A DNA stretch of 64,000 nt, from contig CAVSWC010000013.1 in assembly GCA_963731585.1 (NCBI GenBank), forward strand, positions 744,001 to 808,000, in the 5' to 3' direction. The notes beneath the pieces are model-generated. The model ran no database searches. It was not told the DNA's origin and saw only the letters and a list, made by a program, of their open reading frames with translations. Numbering within the stretch: position 1 is the first letter of the stretch; the number at the start of each line of letters is the position of its first letter. The position numbers and the translations under genes are program-made. Shown piece after piece: positions 47,054 through 56,547 of the stretch. The stretch comes from CANKHA01 sp963731585 (GTDB taxonomy: Bacteria > Pseudomonadota > Alphaproteobacteria > Rhizobiales > Xanthobacteraceae).

Positions 47054-48419
47054 ATGCGCGCCAACTCTCTCGCGCTTCGGCTCTTCGTCACCGCGACTCT
47101 GTGGACCGTGGTGATCCTGGTGGGCACTGCGATCCTGCTTTCCTCGCTCTATCAGGAGGCGGTGGAACGCTCCTTCGATAACCGCCTGAGCGTGTATCTG
47201 CGTTCGCTGGTGGCAGACGTTGCTTCGTCCGACGTGCCGCCCGACAAATTTCCGCAATCCCTGGGCGAGCCGCTGTTCGAGTTGCCGCTGTCCGGCTGGT
47301 ATTGGCAAGTGACGCGGCTGGACGGAAAAAAGGATGTGCGCGCTTCGCGCTCGCTGGCGGATCGCCAGCTCCCGCATTTGCCGCCGCAACGCAGCGAGTC
47401 CGAAACCGAGACGCGCGAGGGTTATGTGCAGGGGCCCGAGGATCAGAAGCTTCGTCTGATCGAGCGCACGGTGGATCTCGGTGCGGACGGACGCTTTCTC
47501 GCTGCCGTGGCGGGCGACGCTGCGGAAATCGACGCCGAGACCGAAGCCTTTTACCAGGCGCTCGCCATAACTTTCGGCACGCTTACCATCGTGCTGATCC
47601 TTACAACTATGTTTCAGGTGCGGTTCGGTCTCGCGCCGCTCAAACGTATTTCCGAAAGCCTGATGGCAATCCGCTCCGGCACCACCGAGCGGCTGGAAGG
47701 CAATTTCCCCGACGAGATCGCGCCGCTTGCACGCGAGACCAACGCGCTGATCGATGCCAACAGGCAGATTGTCGAGCGTGCCCGTACGCATGTCGGCAAT
47801 CTCGCGCATGCACTGAAGACTCCGCTCTCAGTGATGGTCAATGAAGCCGTTTCGCGCGGCGACGACCCCTTTGCGGTAAAAGTGCGCGAGCAGACCGACA
47901 TCATGCGCGATCAGGTGGCGCGGCATCTGGAGCGCGCGCGGCTGGCGGCCCGGCTCACCACGATCGCGACACTGACGGACGTGCCAGTGGTGGTGACCGC
48001 GCTCGCCCGCACGATGGAAAAAATCTACCGCGGCAAAAATATAGCCATCGCGCTCGATGCGCCCGCACACATCAGGTTTCTCGGTGAGCGTCAGGATTTG
48101 GAGGAGATGGTCGGCAATCTGCTCGACAATGCCTGCAAATGGGCAAAGGCGGCGCGTGGCGGTGCAGGTGATGCGCGAAAAATCCTCTCCGAACACCCAG
48201 ATCATCCGCATCATCGTAGATGACGACGGTCGCGGCTTGTCTCCTTTGGAGCGCGAGCAGGTGGCCCAGCGTGGCCAGCGCCTGGATGAAACCAAGCCCG
48301 GTTCGGGTCTCGGCCTGTCCATCGTGGTGGAGCTCGCCGGCCTCTATGGCGGCAAGCTGACGCTGGACACGGCGCCGATCGGCGGGTTGCGCGCCGAACT
48401 GTTGCTGCCGGCGGGGTAA
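47054..48419 (+). CDS. Sensor histidine kinase, FeuQ/PhoQ-like, one frameshift
   Basis: The kinase has two membrane helices (RLFVTATLWTVVILVGTAIL and ALAITFGTLTIVLILTTMFQ) that bracket a periplasmic domain of about 140 residues (SLYQEAVERSFDNRLSVYLR at its start). A HAMP-like linker and the phospho-acceptor His in GNLAHALKTPLSVM follow. The N-box is MVGNLLDNACKWAKAA. A break near 48165 moves to the frame with IIRIIVDDDGRGL and GSGLGLSIVVELAGLYGG. The ATG at 47054 is six bases after the regulator's stop. Confidence 0.82.
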
Positions 48420-48574
48420 CCATTCCAGCATCCGAGGGCGTCAACCGGCGCTTCGACGAAATGCTCCGCACAGGCGCTGGCAAGTCGACACGGAGCCGCC
48501 TCCGCTGGTCGGCGACACTCTCATGATCGGCCGCCGCGTGACAGTGGAGCCGTTTACCGAGTGATGGCGCGGAT

Positions 48575-49384
48575 CTAACCGCTGCGGTTCGACCGGACCC
48601 GCCTTGCCTGGATCACGTTCCCTACAATCTGGCCGGTGTAGCGGGTGGCGCGGCCTTGGCCGCTGGCGATGGCGAAGCTGATCTGCGCTCCCCTGACCCG
48701 GCCCTCGCGAATGGGAAAGGCGCGTCCGTCGAGCGTCGCCGTGCCCTCGATCTCCTGGTAGTGTTGCTTTAGGTCGAGCGCCAAGGACCGGCCGTCGTCG
48801 GTCTGCACGCTCCAGCGCCCCTCCACCTTGGCCGGAACGATCCAAACGTAAACTTTGCTCCTGCCCACGGTGGCGCGCTGATCCGGCTTCCAGTCCTTCA
48901 TGTCGAAGTCGTGCGACACCACCCGCGCGCCCGGCCTGAGTTCGCTCAGGATGCGCGGCCTGAGCTTCAGGTTGACCTCGGGCATCAGATACATGGTCAG
49001 CACCGTGGCGTCGCGGATCGGAGTTTCAAACAGGTTTTGCTGGCGGAACTCGACCCGGTCGGCGACGCCGGCGGCCTGCGCATTCTGCCGTGCCTCTTTG
49101 ACGCGCTCCGGATCGATGTCGACGCCAAAGCCGCGCGCTCCGCGCGTCTTGGCGGCCGCCACCAGCACGCGACCGTCGCCCGATCCCAGGTCAATGACGT
49201 AATCGTCGCTGCGCACCTGGGCCATGCTTAGCATCCGCTCGACGACGTCGTTCGGGGTCGGCACGTAGATGACGTCCAGGTGCGGCCTGTTCAGGACCTC
49301 CTGCGCTACGGCGGGTGGGGGCAGTAGGCACCACGCCGCCAGGAGAAACGCGAGGATCGACCGTGGTGTGATGAGCTGGTGCAT
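48575..49384 (-). CDS. SAM-dependent methyltransferase-fold protein with signal peptide
   Basis: The intact 269-residue product begins with a typical signal peptide (ILAFLLAAWCLLPPPAVAQE), so it is predicted to be exported. A Rossmann methyltransferase domain follows: SAM motif I VIDLGSGDGRVLVAAAKTRG, acidic motif II GFGVDIDPERVKEARQNA, and VEFRQQNLFE. The C-terminal 80 residues form a separate beta-rich domain (GRWSVQTDDGRSLALDLKQH). SAM is not known to occur in the periplasm, so the location is puzzling. The ATG at 49384 was chosen because it opens the signal peptide. Confidence 0.8.
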   Translation of the reverse strand: MHQLITPRSILAFLLAAWCLLPPPAVAQEVLNRPHLDVIYVPTPNDVVERMLSMAQVRSDDYVIDLGSGDGRVLVAAAKTRGARGFGVDIDPERVKEARQNAQAAGVADRVEFRQQNLFETPIRDATVLTMYLMPEVNLKLRPRILSELRPGARVVSHDFDMKDWKPDQRATVGRSKVYVWIVPAKVEGRWSVQTDDGRSLALDLKQHYQEIEGTATLDGRAFPIREGRVRGAQISFAIASGQGRATRYTGQIVGNVIQARRVRSNRSG

Positions 49385-49664
49385 GCGCCATCCTTGCTGC
49401 TGGAGAGAACAGAGCGCCAAGTTTCACCGGAGTTGCCGCGTCTGTAACGGAGGATCGGCGCGCCCTCTCAATCATTTGAATGGCGGCGCGAGGCGGCGAG
49501 AGCGCGGACACAAAGAAGTTCCAGAGCTTTCGCTTCGGCGCTCTGTCATCGCTGTCCGCATCGGCCTTGTTTTTGCAGCCATCCGCCCGAACAGAGTTTT
49601 GCCCCAATCCAACTCTTTAGCTAGGTAGCGCGGGCTCGTCGTCCGCCCAAATCGGGGAAGTTCA

Positions 49665-50150
49665 ATGTTTGCTGGCAGAATGATCGCCGTGATCTTGCTT
49701 GGGCTGGTCGTGATGGGCTGTGCCGGCGATCCGGTAACCGGCACCGGCCCCAAGGAAAACACCGGCACTCTGGTTGGCGCGGTGGCTGGTGGCCTGATCG
49801 GCTCGCAGATCGGCGGCGGCACCGGCGAGCGAATCGCCGCCGGCGTAGCGGGAGCCGCGATCGGCGGCATCGTGGGCAACCGCATCGGAGCTGCCATGGA
49901 TGACGAGGATAAGCGTCGCGCCTATGCGGCACAGATCCAAGCCCTGGAATCAGGTTCTTCGGGCGCGCCGGTGGCCTGGCGTAATCCGGCTTCCGGCCGC
50001 TACGGCTCGGTAGTTCCGGGGCCGGCATATGAACAGGGCGCCCTGAAATGCCGGCAATATACCCACACCATCTATGTCGACGGGCAGCCGCAGGCGGCGC
50101 GGGGCTCGGCCTGCCGTAATCCGGACGGCTCCTGGACGCCAGTCGGCTAG
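49665..50150 (+). CDS. Glycine-zipper (17 kDa surface antigen-like) lipoprotein
   Basis: The intact 161-residue product starts with a lipoprotein signal (lipobox VVMGCAG, Cys19). A glycine-zipper region follows (TLVGAVAGGLIGSQIGGGTG, GVAGAAIGGIVGNRIGAAMD), then a C-terminal beta domain (GALKCRQYTHTIYVDGQPQA, RNPDGSWTPVG). This is the Rickettsia 17 kDa antigen-like family, anchored in the outer membrane. The start follows GGGGAAG. Confidence 0.9.
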   Translation: MFAGRMIAVILLGLVVMGCAGDPVTGTGPKENTGTLVGAVAGGLIGSQIGGGTGERIAAGVAGAAIGGIVGNRIGAAMDDEDKRRAYAAQIQALESGSSGAPVAWRNPASGRYGSVVPGPAYEQGALKCRQYTHTIYVDGQPQAARGSACRNPDGSWTPVG

Positions 50151-50406
50151 CCTTCAAACCAAGTGCGCCTGCGAACACGCGCTTGTGCTGGTGAGCCGGC
50201 TCTCGATCTTTTTTGGCAATTGCGTCGCGCGGCGCCGAGCTGCGGCGCGCAGCACTGGTTGGTCTTGTGGATGCCTGCCGAAACGATGCCGGCGAACGCG
50301 CGCTCCGCCGCCAAATATCGAGCTCAAGGCTGCTGCCACTAAGGCCATCCTAGCCCTGTCACTTCTCCCCATTGCAGCCGTGTTTGCGGCGTGATGTAAC
50401 GCCGCA

Positions 50407-51513
50407 ATGACGCTGTGGTTCGTGCTGGCGATGATGACCGGCGCTGCGGTCTTCGCGGTGCTGTGGCCGCTTGGCCGGCGTGCGGAAGGCGTGTCATCAG
50501 GGCATGACGTACGCGTCTACCGCGACCAGCTCGAGGAGATTACCCGCGACGAGGCCGCCGGCCGGATCGGCACGGCAGAGGCGGAAGCCGCGCGGATCGA
50601 AGTGTCGCGCCGGCTGCTTGCCGCCGCGGATCGCGAATCTACCGCGCCGGAGATCTCCCCATCGCGAAAGCGGGCGGTTGCACTTGCCGCGCTCGTGCTG
50701 CTGCCTCTATTGAGCGGCGGGCTCTATCTGGCGCTTGGCTCTCCTTCGCTGCCCGGGCAGCCGCTCTCGGCGCGTGCCAATCCGCAAGCTGCACCGCCGA
50801 TCGAGCAGCTTGTGGCGCAGGTCGAAACACATCTGGAAAGCAACCCCCGGGACGGCCGCGGCTGGGAAGTATTGGCGCCGGTCTATATGCAGCTGCGGCG
50901 CTACGAAGATGCCGCGCGCGCCCGGCGCCACGCCATCACCTACAACGGGGCGACGGCCAGACGGGAAGCCGATCTCGGTGAGGCGCTGGTGGCGAGCGCC
51001 AAGGGGATCGTTACCGCCGAGGCCAAGCAGGCATTTGAGCGCGCCCTAGGCATCGATGGCAGGGAAGCCAAGGCGCGTTATTTCCTCGGCTTGTCGGCAA
51101 AGCAGGACGGCCGCGCCGCCGAAGCCGCCGCGATGTGGCGCGAGCTGCTGGCTTCCGCCCCGCCCGGCGCCTCCTGGGCCGAATTCGTGCGCGATGAACT
51201 GGCGCAGATCGAACAGGCGCCCGGGCAGATCGTCTCCGGACCGGGCGCGAAGGAAATGGCAGCGGCGGCGGAGATGGATCCCCAGCAGCGCCAGCAGATG
51301 ATCGTCGGCATGGTCGAAGGCCTGGCCGAGCGGTTGAAAAATGATGGCGGCGATTTCGAGGGATGGATGCGGCTCGTGCGCGCCTATACGGTGCTGGGCG
51401 AGCGCGACAAAGCGCGCGTCGCCGCTTCCGACGCGAGGCGCGCGATGGAGCGCGATGCCGACAAGCTTCGCCGCCTGGATGAGCTGGTGAAAGAATTGGG
51501 ATTGGAAAGCTGA
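50407..51513 (+). CDS. ccmI: Cytochrome c maturation protein CcmI
   Basis: The intact 368-residue protein has two membrane helices (TLWFVLAMMTGAAVFAVLWP and VALAALVLLPLLSGGLYLAL) with a cytosolic loop between them (VRVYRDQLEEITRDEAAGRI). A periplasmic TPR domain (WEVLAPVYMQLRRYEDAARA) presents apocytochrome c to the haem ligase. It is first in ccmI-ccmE-ccmF-ccmH, with only two bases to ccmE. Confidence 0.93.
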   Translation: MTLWFVLAMMTGAAVFAVLWPLGRRAEGVSSGHDVRVYRDQLEEITRDEAAGRIGTAEAEAARIEVSRRLLAAADRESTAPEISPSRKRAVALAALVLLPLLSGGLYLALGSPSLPGQPLSARANPQAAPPIEQLVAQVETHLESNPRDGRGWEVLAPVYMQLRRYEDAARARRHAITYNGATARREADLGEALVASAKGIVTAEAKQAFERALGIDGREAKARYFLGLSAKQDGRAAEAAAMWRELLASAPPGASWAEFVRDELAQIEQAPGQIVSGPGAKEMAAAAEMDPQQRQQMIVGMVEGLAERLKNDGGDFEGWMRLVRAYTVLGERDKARVAASDARRAMERDADKLRRLDELVKELGLES

Positions 51514-51515
51514 CA

Positions 51516-51992
51516 ATGGCGATGACCCGCCGGCAACGACGCATCAGTCTCATCGGGCTTAGTCTCGGCGTGCTCGCGCTCGCGCTCGGGCTGGTGCTGA
51601 GCGCATTGCGGGACTCCATTGTTTTCTTCAATTCTCCGACCGATGTGCTGCAGAAGCATGTGGCGGCGGGCACCCGCATCCGGCTCGGTGGCCTGGTTTC
51701 ACCGGGCACCCTCGTGCGTAGCGATAACATGCAAGTGCGATTTCAAGTCACCGATGGCAACCATGCGGTTACTGTCGCTTATCAGGGGCTGCTGCCCGAT
51801 CTGTTCCGTGAAGGCCAGGGCGTAGTGACCGAAGGCGCGCTCGACACCGCAGGCATTTTTCGCGCCGATTCCGTGCTCGCCAAGCATGACGAAACTTATA
51901 TGCCGAAGGAAGTGGCCGACAGCCTGAAGAAGCAGGGCCACTGGAAAGACGACTACGAAAAGGCAGGCAAGGCGGGGAAGCAGACACCATGA
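51516..51992 (+). CDS. ccmE: Haem chaperone CcmE
   Basis: The intact 158-residue protein has an N-terminal anchor (RISLIGLSLGVLALALGLVL) and an OB-fold domain with GTRIRLGGLVSPGTLVRSDN. The haem-attaching His lies in VLAKHDETYMPKEV, the H-x-x-x-Y motif. It carries haem in the periplasm to CcmF. It overlaps ccmF by four bases. Confidence 0.95.
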   Translation: MAMTRRQRRISLIGLSLGVLALALGLVLSALRDSIVFFNSPTDVLQKHVAAGTRIRLGGLVSPGTLVRSDNMQVRFQVTDGNHAVTVAYQGLLPDLFREGQGVVTEGALDTAGIFRADSVLAKHDETYMPKEVADSLKKQGHWKDDYEKAGKAGKQTP

Positions 51993-53983
51993 TCCCGGAG
52001 CTTGGCCATTACGCGCTGGTGTTGGCTTTTGCGCTGTCCTTGATTCAGTCCAGCGTACCGATCATCGGCGCGCGCATGAACGATGCGGCGCTGATGCGCG
52101 TCGCCTCGCCGACCGCGCTGGCGCAATTTATCTTCGTCGCGCTGTCTTTCGCGGCGCTGATCACCAGTTACGTCACCTCGGATTTCTCGGTCGCCACGAC
52201 TTTCGAGAATTCCCATTCGGCCATGCCGCTGGTCTACAAATTCACCAGCGCCTGGGGCAATCACGAAGGCTCTATGCTCCTGTGGGTGCTCATTCTGGCG
52301 GCTTTTGGCGCGTTGGTGGCGTTATTCGGCAACAATCTCCCGGCGACGCTGAAGGCCAATGTACTGGGCGTGCAGTCATGGATCGCCGCCGCGTTCTTTC
52401 TCTTCATCCTGCTCACATCAAATCCCTTTGCACGGCTGCCGGACGCGCCGCTGGAAGGCCGCGATCTCAATCCGCTGTTGCAGGACCTTGGGCTCGCCAT
52501 CCATCCGCCGCTGCTTTATCTCGGCTATGTTGGGTTCTCGATCTCTTTCTCTTTTGCCATCGCCGCGTTGATCGAAGGCCGCATCGATGCCGCCTGGGCG
52601 CGCTGGGTGCGCCCTTGGACGCTGCTCGCCTGGATGTTCCTGACCATTGGCATCGCCATGGGCTCCTACTGGGCCTATTACGAACTGGGCTGGGGCGGCT
52701 GGTGGTTCTGGGATCCGGTGGAGAATGCCTCCTTCATGCCCTGGCTTGCCGGCACGGCGCTGTTGCATTCCGCGCTGGTGATGGAAAAGCGCAATGCGCT
52801 GAAGGTATGGACGCTGCTTCTCGCGATCCTGGCTTTTTCGCTGTCGCTGCTCGGCACCTTCCTGGTGCGCTCGGGGGTACTGACCTCGGTGCATACTTTT
52901 GCCACCGATCCGCTGCGCGGCGTTTTCATCCTCGCAATTCTGGTCGTTTTTATCGGCGGTGCCTTCGCGCTCTTCGCCTTGCGCGCGCCGATGCTCAAGC
53001 AGGGGGGCCTGTTCGCGCCGGTGTCGCGCGAAGGCGCGTTGGTGCTCAACAATCTCTTTCTCACCACCGCCTGCGCAACAGTTTTCGTTGGCACGCTTTA
53101 TCCGCTGGCGCTGGAAGCACTCACCGGCGGCGAAGATAAGATTTCCGTCGGCGCGCCATTCTTCAACGCGACCTTCTGGCCGCTGTTCGTGCCGCTCCTG
53201 GTCGCCATGCCGTTCGGGCCGCTGATGGCCTGGAAGCGCGGCGATCTGCTTGGCGTGACGCAGCGGCTGTTCGGCGCCTTTGCCCTGGCGCTCATCGGTA
53301 TCGCGGCAACCTTCGTTGTCGCCGGTGGCGGGCCGGTGCTGGCGCCCTTCGGCATCGGGCTTTCGCTGTTTGTCATCGGCGGCGCCATCAGCGATCTGGT
53401 CGAGCGCAGCGGATTGGGACGGCATTCCGTGTCGGTGGCATTCAAGCGCGCTGCCGGCCTGCCGCGCTCCGCCTGGGGCGGGGCGCTGGCGCATCTTGGC
53501 CTGGGTATCACGATTTTCGGAATCGTCTGCGAGAGCAACTGGGCGGCTGAGCGCATCGCGGCGGTGCGGCCGAATGAAACCATTTCGCTGCGCGGCTATG
53601 AGCTTACTTTCGAGGGACTGATGGCGCGGCGGGGACCGAATTATTCCGAACAGGTCGGCTCCTTCCTCGTGCGCAGCGGCGGCGAGGAGATCGGCCGTTT
53701 GCAACCTTCCAAGCGCAGCTTTGCCGCGCGCGGCAGCGCCACCTCGGAAGCCGCGCTGCTGACGCGCGGCGCGAGCCAGCTTTATCTCTCGCTCGGCGAT
53801 GCCGACGCCGACGGCGCAGTAACAGTGCGGCTCTATCACAAGCCGCTGGTGCTGCTGATCTGGCTTGGCGCGCTCGTGATGTTCTTTGGCGGAGCGCTGT
53901 CGTTGTCCGATCGTCGCCTGCGCGTCGGCGCGCCCAAGCCGGCGCAGCCGAAGGCGTCCGCGCTTGCGCAAGCGGCGGAGTAG
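51989..53983 (+). CDS. ccmF: Haem lyase subunit CcmF
   Basis: The intact 664-residue membrane protein has about 15 helices. The WWD haem-binding domain reads LGWGGWWFWDPVENASFMPW, and conserved periplasmic histidines lie around NHEGSMLLWV and SVHTFATDPLRG. It attaches haem to apocytochrome c with CcmH and CcmI. It overlaps ccmE by four bases (ATGA), confirming operon coupling. Confidence 0.96.
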   Translation: MIPELGHYALVLAFALSLIQSSVPIIGARMNDAALMRVASPTALAQFIFVALSFAALITSYVTSDFSVATTFENSHSAMPLVYKFTSAWGNHEGSMLLWVLILAAFGALVALFGNNLPATLKANVLGVQSWIAAAFFLFILLTSNPFARLPDAPLEGRDLNPLLQDLGLAIHPPLLYLGYVGFSISFSFAIAALIEGRIDAAWARWVRPWTLLAWMFLTIGIAMGSYWAYYELGWGGWWFWDPVENASFMPWLAGTALLHSALVMEKRNALKVWTLLLAILAFSLSLLGTFLVRSGVLTSVHTFATDPLRGVFILAILVVFIGGAFALFALRAPMLKQGGLFAPVSREGALVLNNLFLTTACATVFVGTLYPLALEALTGGEDKISVGAPFFNATFWPLFVPLLVAMPFGPLMAWKRGDLLGVTQRLFGAFALALIGIAATFVVAGGGPVLAPFGIGLSLFVIGGAISDLVERSGLGRHSVSVAFKRAAGLPRSAWGGALAHLGLGITIFGIVCESNWAAERIAAVRPNETISLRGYELTFEGLMARRGPNYSEQVGSFLVRSGGEEIGRLQPSKRSFAARGSATSEAALLTRGASQLYLSLGDADADGAVTVRLYHKPLVLLIWLGALVMFFGGALSLSDRRLRVGAPKPAQPKASALAQAAE

Positions 53984-54160
53984 CCAATGGCGTCGTCAAA
54001 ACGCACCTCCTCCCGGCGCACCGCAGTCAAGCTTGCGCAGACTGCGAAGACTGCGCGTGCGCCGACCTCGCCCGGCGGGAAGACGGGCACTGCGCGGCTC
54101 CCTCGCCCAGGGTGGAGGGGAGTACTAAAACGCGTGCGTCGATATTCCTGCCGATAGTCT

Positions 54161-54598
54161 TTGCTCCTTGTCGCCGCGCCTGCTTTCGCGGTGCAGCCGG
54201 ACGAGGTGCTGCCGGACCCCGCATTGGAAGCGCGCGCCCGCGCCCTGTCGCAAGAATTGCGCTGCCTGGTCTGCCAGAACCAGTCGATCGACGATTCCGA
54301 TGCCTTATTGGCGCGCGATCTGCGGCTTCTGGTGCGCGAGCGCCTGAAGAACGGCGACAGCGACCAGCAGGTGCTGGATTTCATCGTCGCGCGCTACAAC
54401 ACCTTCGTCCTGCTGCGGCCGCCGTTTGGCTGGCACACCCTGCTGCTGTGGCTCGCTCCGGGCCTGCTGCTGGCCGGCGGCATGCTCGTCCTCATTGTCG
54501 CGGGACGGCGGCGATCGAAGCCGATCGTTAGCGAGCCCGCGCTCACGCCTAAGGAAATCGCCCGCTTAAAGCGACTTGAAGATCAAAACCGCGTCTAA
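54161..54598 (+). CDS. ccmH: Cytochrome c maturation thiol reductase CcmH
   Basis: The product has the CxxC motif of CcmH in LRCLVCQNQSIDDSDALL, a following LLVRERLKNGDSDQQVLDFI segment, YNTFVLLRPPFGWHTLLLWL and one membrane helix near the C-terminus. It reduces the apocytochrome haem-binding cysteines in the periplasm. The start is uncertain: a signal peptide is expected, and MRRY-xLPIVFALLLVAAPAFA can be read only by combining frames from about 54133. The region between ccmF and this point therefore probably contains indels. TTG at 54161 is the most upstream in-frame start. Confidence 0.82.
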   Translation: MLLVAAPAFAVQPDEVLPDPALEARARALSQELRCLVCQNQSIDDSDALLARDLRLLVRERLKNGDSDQQVLDFIVARYNTFVLLRPPFGWHTLLLWLAPGLLLAGGMLVLIVAGRRRSKPIVSEPALTPKEIARLKRLEDQNRV

Positions 54599-54737
54599 GG
54601 CACTAATAATAAAAAGCTATTTTTTTGGCAGACACCTTAACAAGTTTTAATCCCGCCGACAGTGCGCCGTAAGGCGATAGTCCCCATCTTGCTGGCACGG
54701 CGCCATGCGCCCTCAGATTTGAAGATGGAGAAACACG

Positions 54738-56294
54738 ATGATTGGCAGCGAACATTCGGCTCCTCGATTCCGAGGTCTCAGAGCGCGCCGCCTCGCCCTG
54801 CTTGCGACCGTCGCTGGCCTGGGGCTTGGCGCGTTTTTCGTAACTCCCGACCACTTTCCGCAGCCAACAATGTTCGGCCCGACCGTTGCGCAGGCGCAGA
54901 ACGTCACGCAGCAAGCGCAGACCGTCGCGCGCCCGGTCGGCTTTGCCGACGTGGTCGAGAAGGTGAAGCCCGCGGTTATTTCCGTGCGGGTGAAGGTAGA
55001 AAACAAAGCACAAATGAGCGGCCTTGACGGCGAGGGTCTGCCTCCGGGCCTGGAACGCTTCTTTAGGCAATTCGGCCAGCCTGACGGCGGCCAGAATGGG
55101 CAGCGCGGACCGCGCGGCGGCGGTAGCGGCCCCCGTAACTTCTCGACTGGCCAAGGCTCCGGATTCTTCATCTCCGCTGACGGCTTTGCCGTGACGAACA
55201 ACCACGTCGTGGAGAAGGCCAGCACCGTTCAGGTCAAGCTGGACGACGGCAAGACCTACGATGCAAAGGTCATCGGCACGGACCCGCGCAGCGATCTTGC
55301 CCTGATCAAGGTCGATGGCCGCAACGATTTCCCTTATGCCAAGCTGTCGGAGACACCTCCGCGCATCGGCGACTGGGTGCTCGCGGTCGGCAATCCCTTC
55401 GGCCTCGGTGGCACCGTGACCGCCGGCATTGTCTCGGCGCGCAGCCGCGACATCGGTGCCGGCCCCTATGATGACTTCATCCAAATCGACGCGCCGGTAA
55501 ACAAGGGCAACTCCGGTGGTCCGACCTTCGACGTCGACGGCAATGTGATCGGCGTGAACACCGCGATCTTCTCGCCGTCGGGCGGCTCGGTGGGCATCGC
55601 CTTCGCGATTCCTTCCGACACCGTGAAGACCGTCGTTTCGCAGCTGAAGGAGCGTGGCACGGTGACGCGCGGATGGATCGGCGTGCAGATTCAGCCGGTC
55701 ACCACGGAGATTGCCGAGAGCCTCGGCCTGAAGAAGGCTGAAGGCGCGCTGGTTTCGGAAGCACAGCCCAATGGCCCGGCCGCCAAGGCTGGGATCCAGT
55801 CCGGCGCCGTCATCACCTCGGTGAACGGCAATGCGGTGACCGATGCGCGCGATCTCGCCAAGAAGATCGGCACGATGGCCCCCGGCAACAGCGTCAAGCT
55901 CGGCGTGATCGAGAAGGGCGCAGAGAAGACCGTGACGCTCACGCTCGGCGAACTGCCGGCCCAGCGGGAGGCCAAGGCCGATCCGCAGGAAGCTGAGCAG
56001 CCCGGCAGTGATGTCGGCAAGCTCGGGCTGACGCTTGCTCCTGCGAGCAGCGTCGCCGGTGCCGGATCGCAGGGCGTGGTCATCACGGGAGTGGATCCTA
56101 ATGGCGCGGCCGCGGATGCCGGGTTCAAGACCGGGGACGTGATCCTCGATGTCGCGGGCAAGGCCGTCTCCAGCCCTGCTGACGTACGCAAGGGGCTGGA
56201 CGATGCGCGTGGCGACGGCAAGAAAAACGTTTTGATGCGGGTGAAGTCCGGGGAGGGGACGCGTTTCGTCGCCATTCCGCTCTCCCGCGGCTAA
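54738..56294 (+). CDS. degP: Periplasmic Do-family serine protease DegP/HtrA
   Basis: The intact 518-residue protein has an N-terminal signal or anchor (LALLATVAGLGLGAFFVTP). The trypsin-like domain has His156 (TNNHVVEKAS), Asp186 (DPRSDLALIKV) and Ser259 (VNKGNSGGPTF). Two PDZ domains follow (around 315-400 and 425-505; WIGVQIQPVTTEIAESLGLK and GVVITGVDPNGAAADAGFK). It degrades or refolds damaged envelope proteins. The start has GGAG upstream. A strong terminator follows, and then a two-component pair. Confidence 0.95.
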   Translation: MIGSEHSAPRFRGLRARRLALLATVAGLGLGAFFVTPDHFPQPTMFGPTVAQAQNVTQQAQTVARPVGFADVVEKVKPAVISVRVKVENKAQMSGLDGEGLPPGLERFFRQFGQPDGGQNGQRGPRGGGSGPRNFSTGQGSGFFISADGFAVTNNHVVEKASTVQVKLDDGKTYDAKVIGTDPRSDLALIKVDGRNDFPYAKLSETPPRIGDWVLAVGNPFGLGGTVTAGIVSARSRDIGAGPYDDFIQIDAPVNKGNSGGPTFDVDGNVIGVNTAIFSPSGGSVGIAFAIPSDTVKTVVSQLKERGTVTRGWIGVQIQPVTTEIAESLGLKKAEGALVSEAQPNGPAAKAGIQSGAVITSVNGNAVTDARDLAKKIGTMAPGNSVKLGVIEKGAEKTVTLTLGELPAQREAKADPQEAEQPGSDVGKLGLTLAPASSVAGAGSQGVVITGVDPNGAAADAGFKTGDVILDVAGKAVSSPADVRKGLDDARGDGKKNVLMRVKSGEGTRFVAIPLSRG

Positions 56295-56423
56295 CGAGAT
56301 GGGGAACTGCTGCCGGCAACCGTCGCCCCCGCCGGCATCGGAACCTCGGGGGCGGGCCTTGAGCCCGTCCCCACCAGCCCCCGGGCCGATCCGGCTTTAG
56401 CCCCCCGGCCGATCGGCTCAACG

Positions 56424-56457
56424 AGGGAGTGGTGGATTCCACCACTCCCTTTTTTTG
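56424..56457 (+). terminator. Rho-independent terminator after degP
   Basis: AGGGAGTGGTGGA (56424-56436), one base, then TCCACCACTCCCT (56438-56450), followed by an unbroken T run. This is a textbook hairpin plus T run. Confidence 0.9.
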
Positions 56458-56547
56458 TGCTCGCGACGGCGCCGCCGGTCCCAAAAGCGGTCCCCCATTT
56501 GCAGATCGCGCGCTAGACTTAAGCCTTGTGAACGGACTGAAAAGAAC

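Noticed and set aside
48420..48574. Gene fragment after the FeuQ-like kinase
   Set aside because: Short frames here have no start signals or recognisable domain; treated as intergenic.
52418..53971. A 517-residue open frame on the minus strand
   Set aside because: Antisense of ccmF, whose own strand shows the WWD haem motif and operon overlaps.
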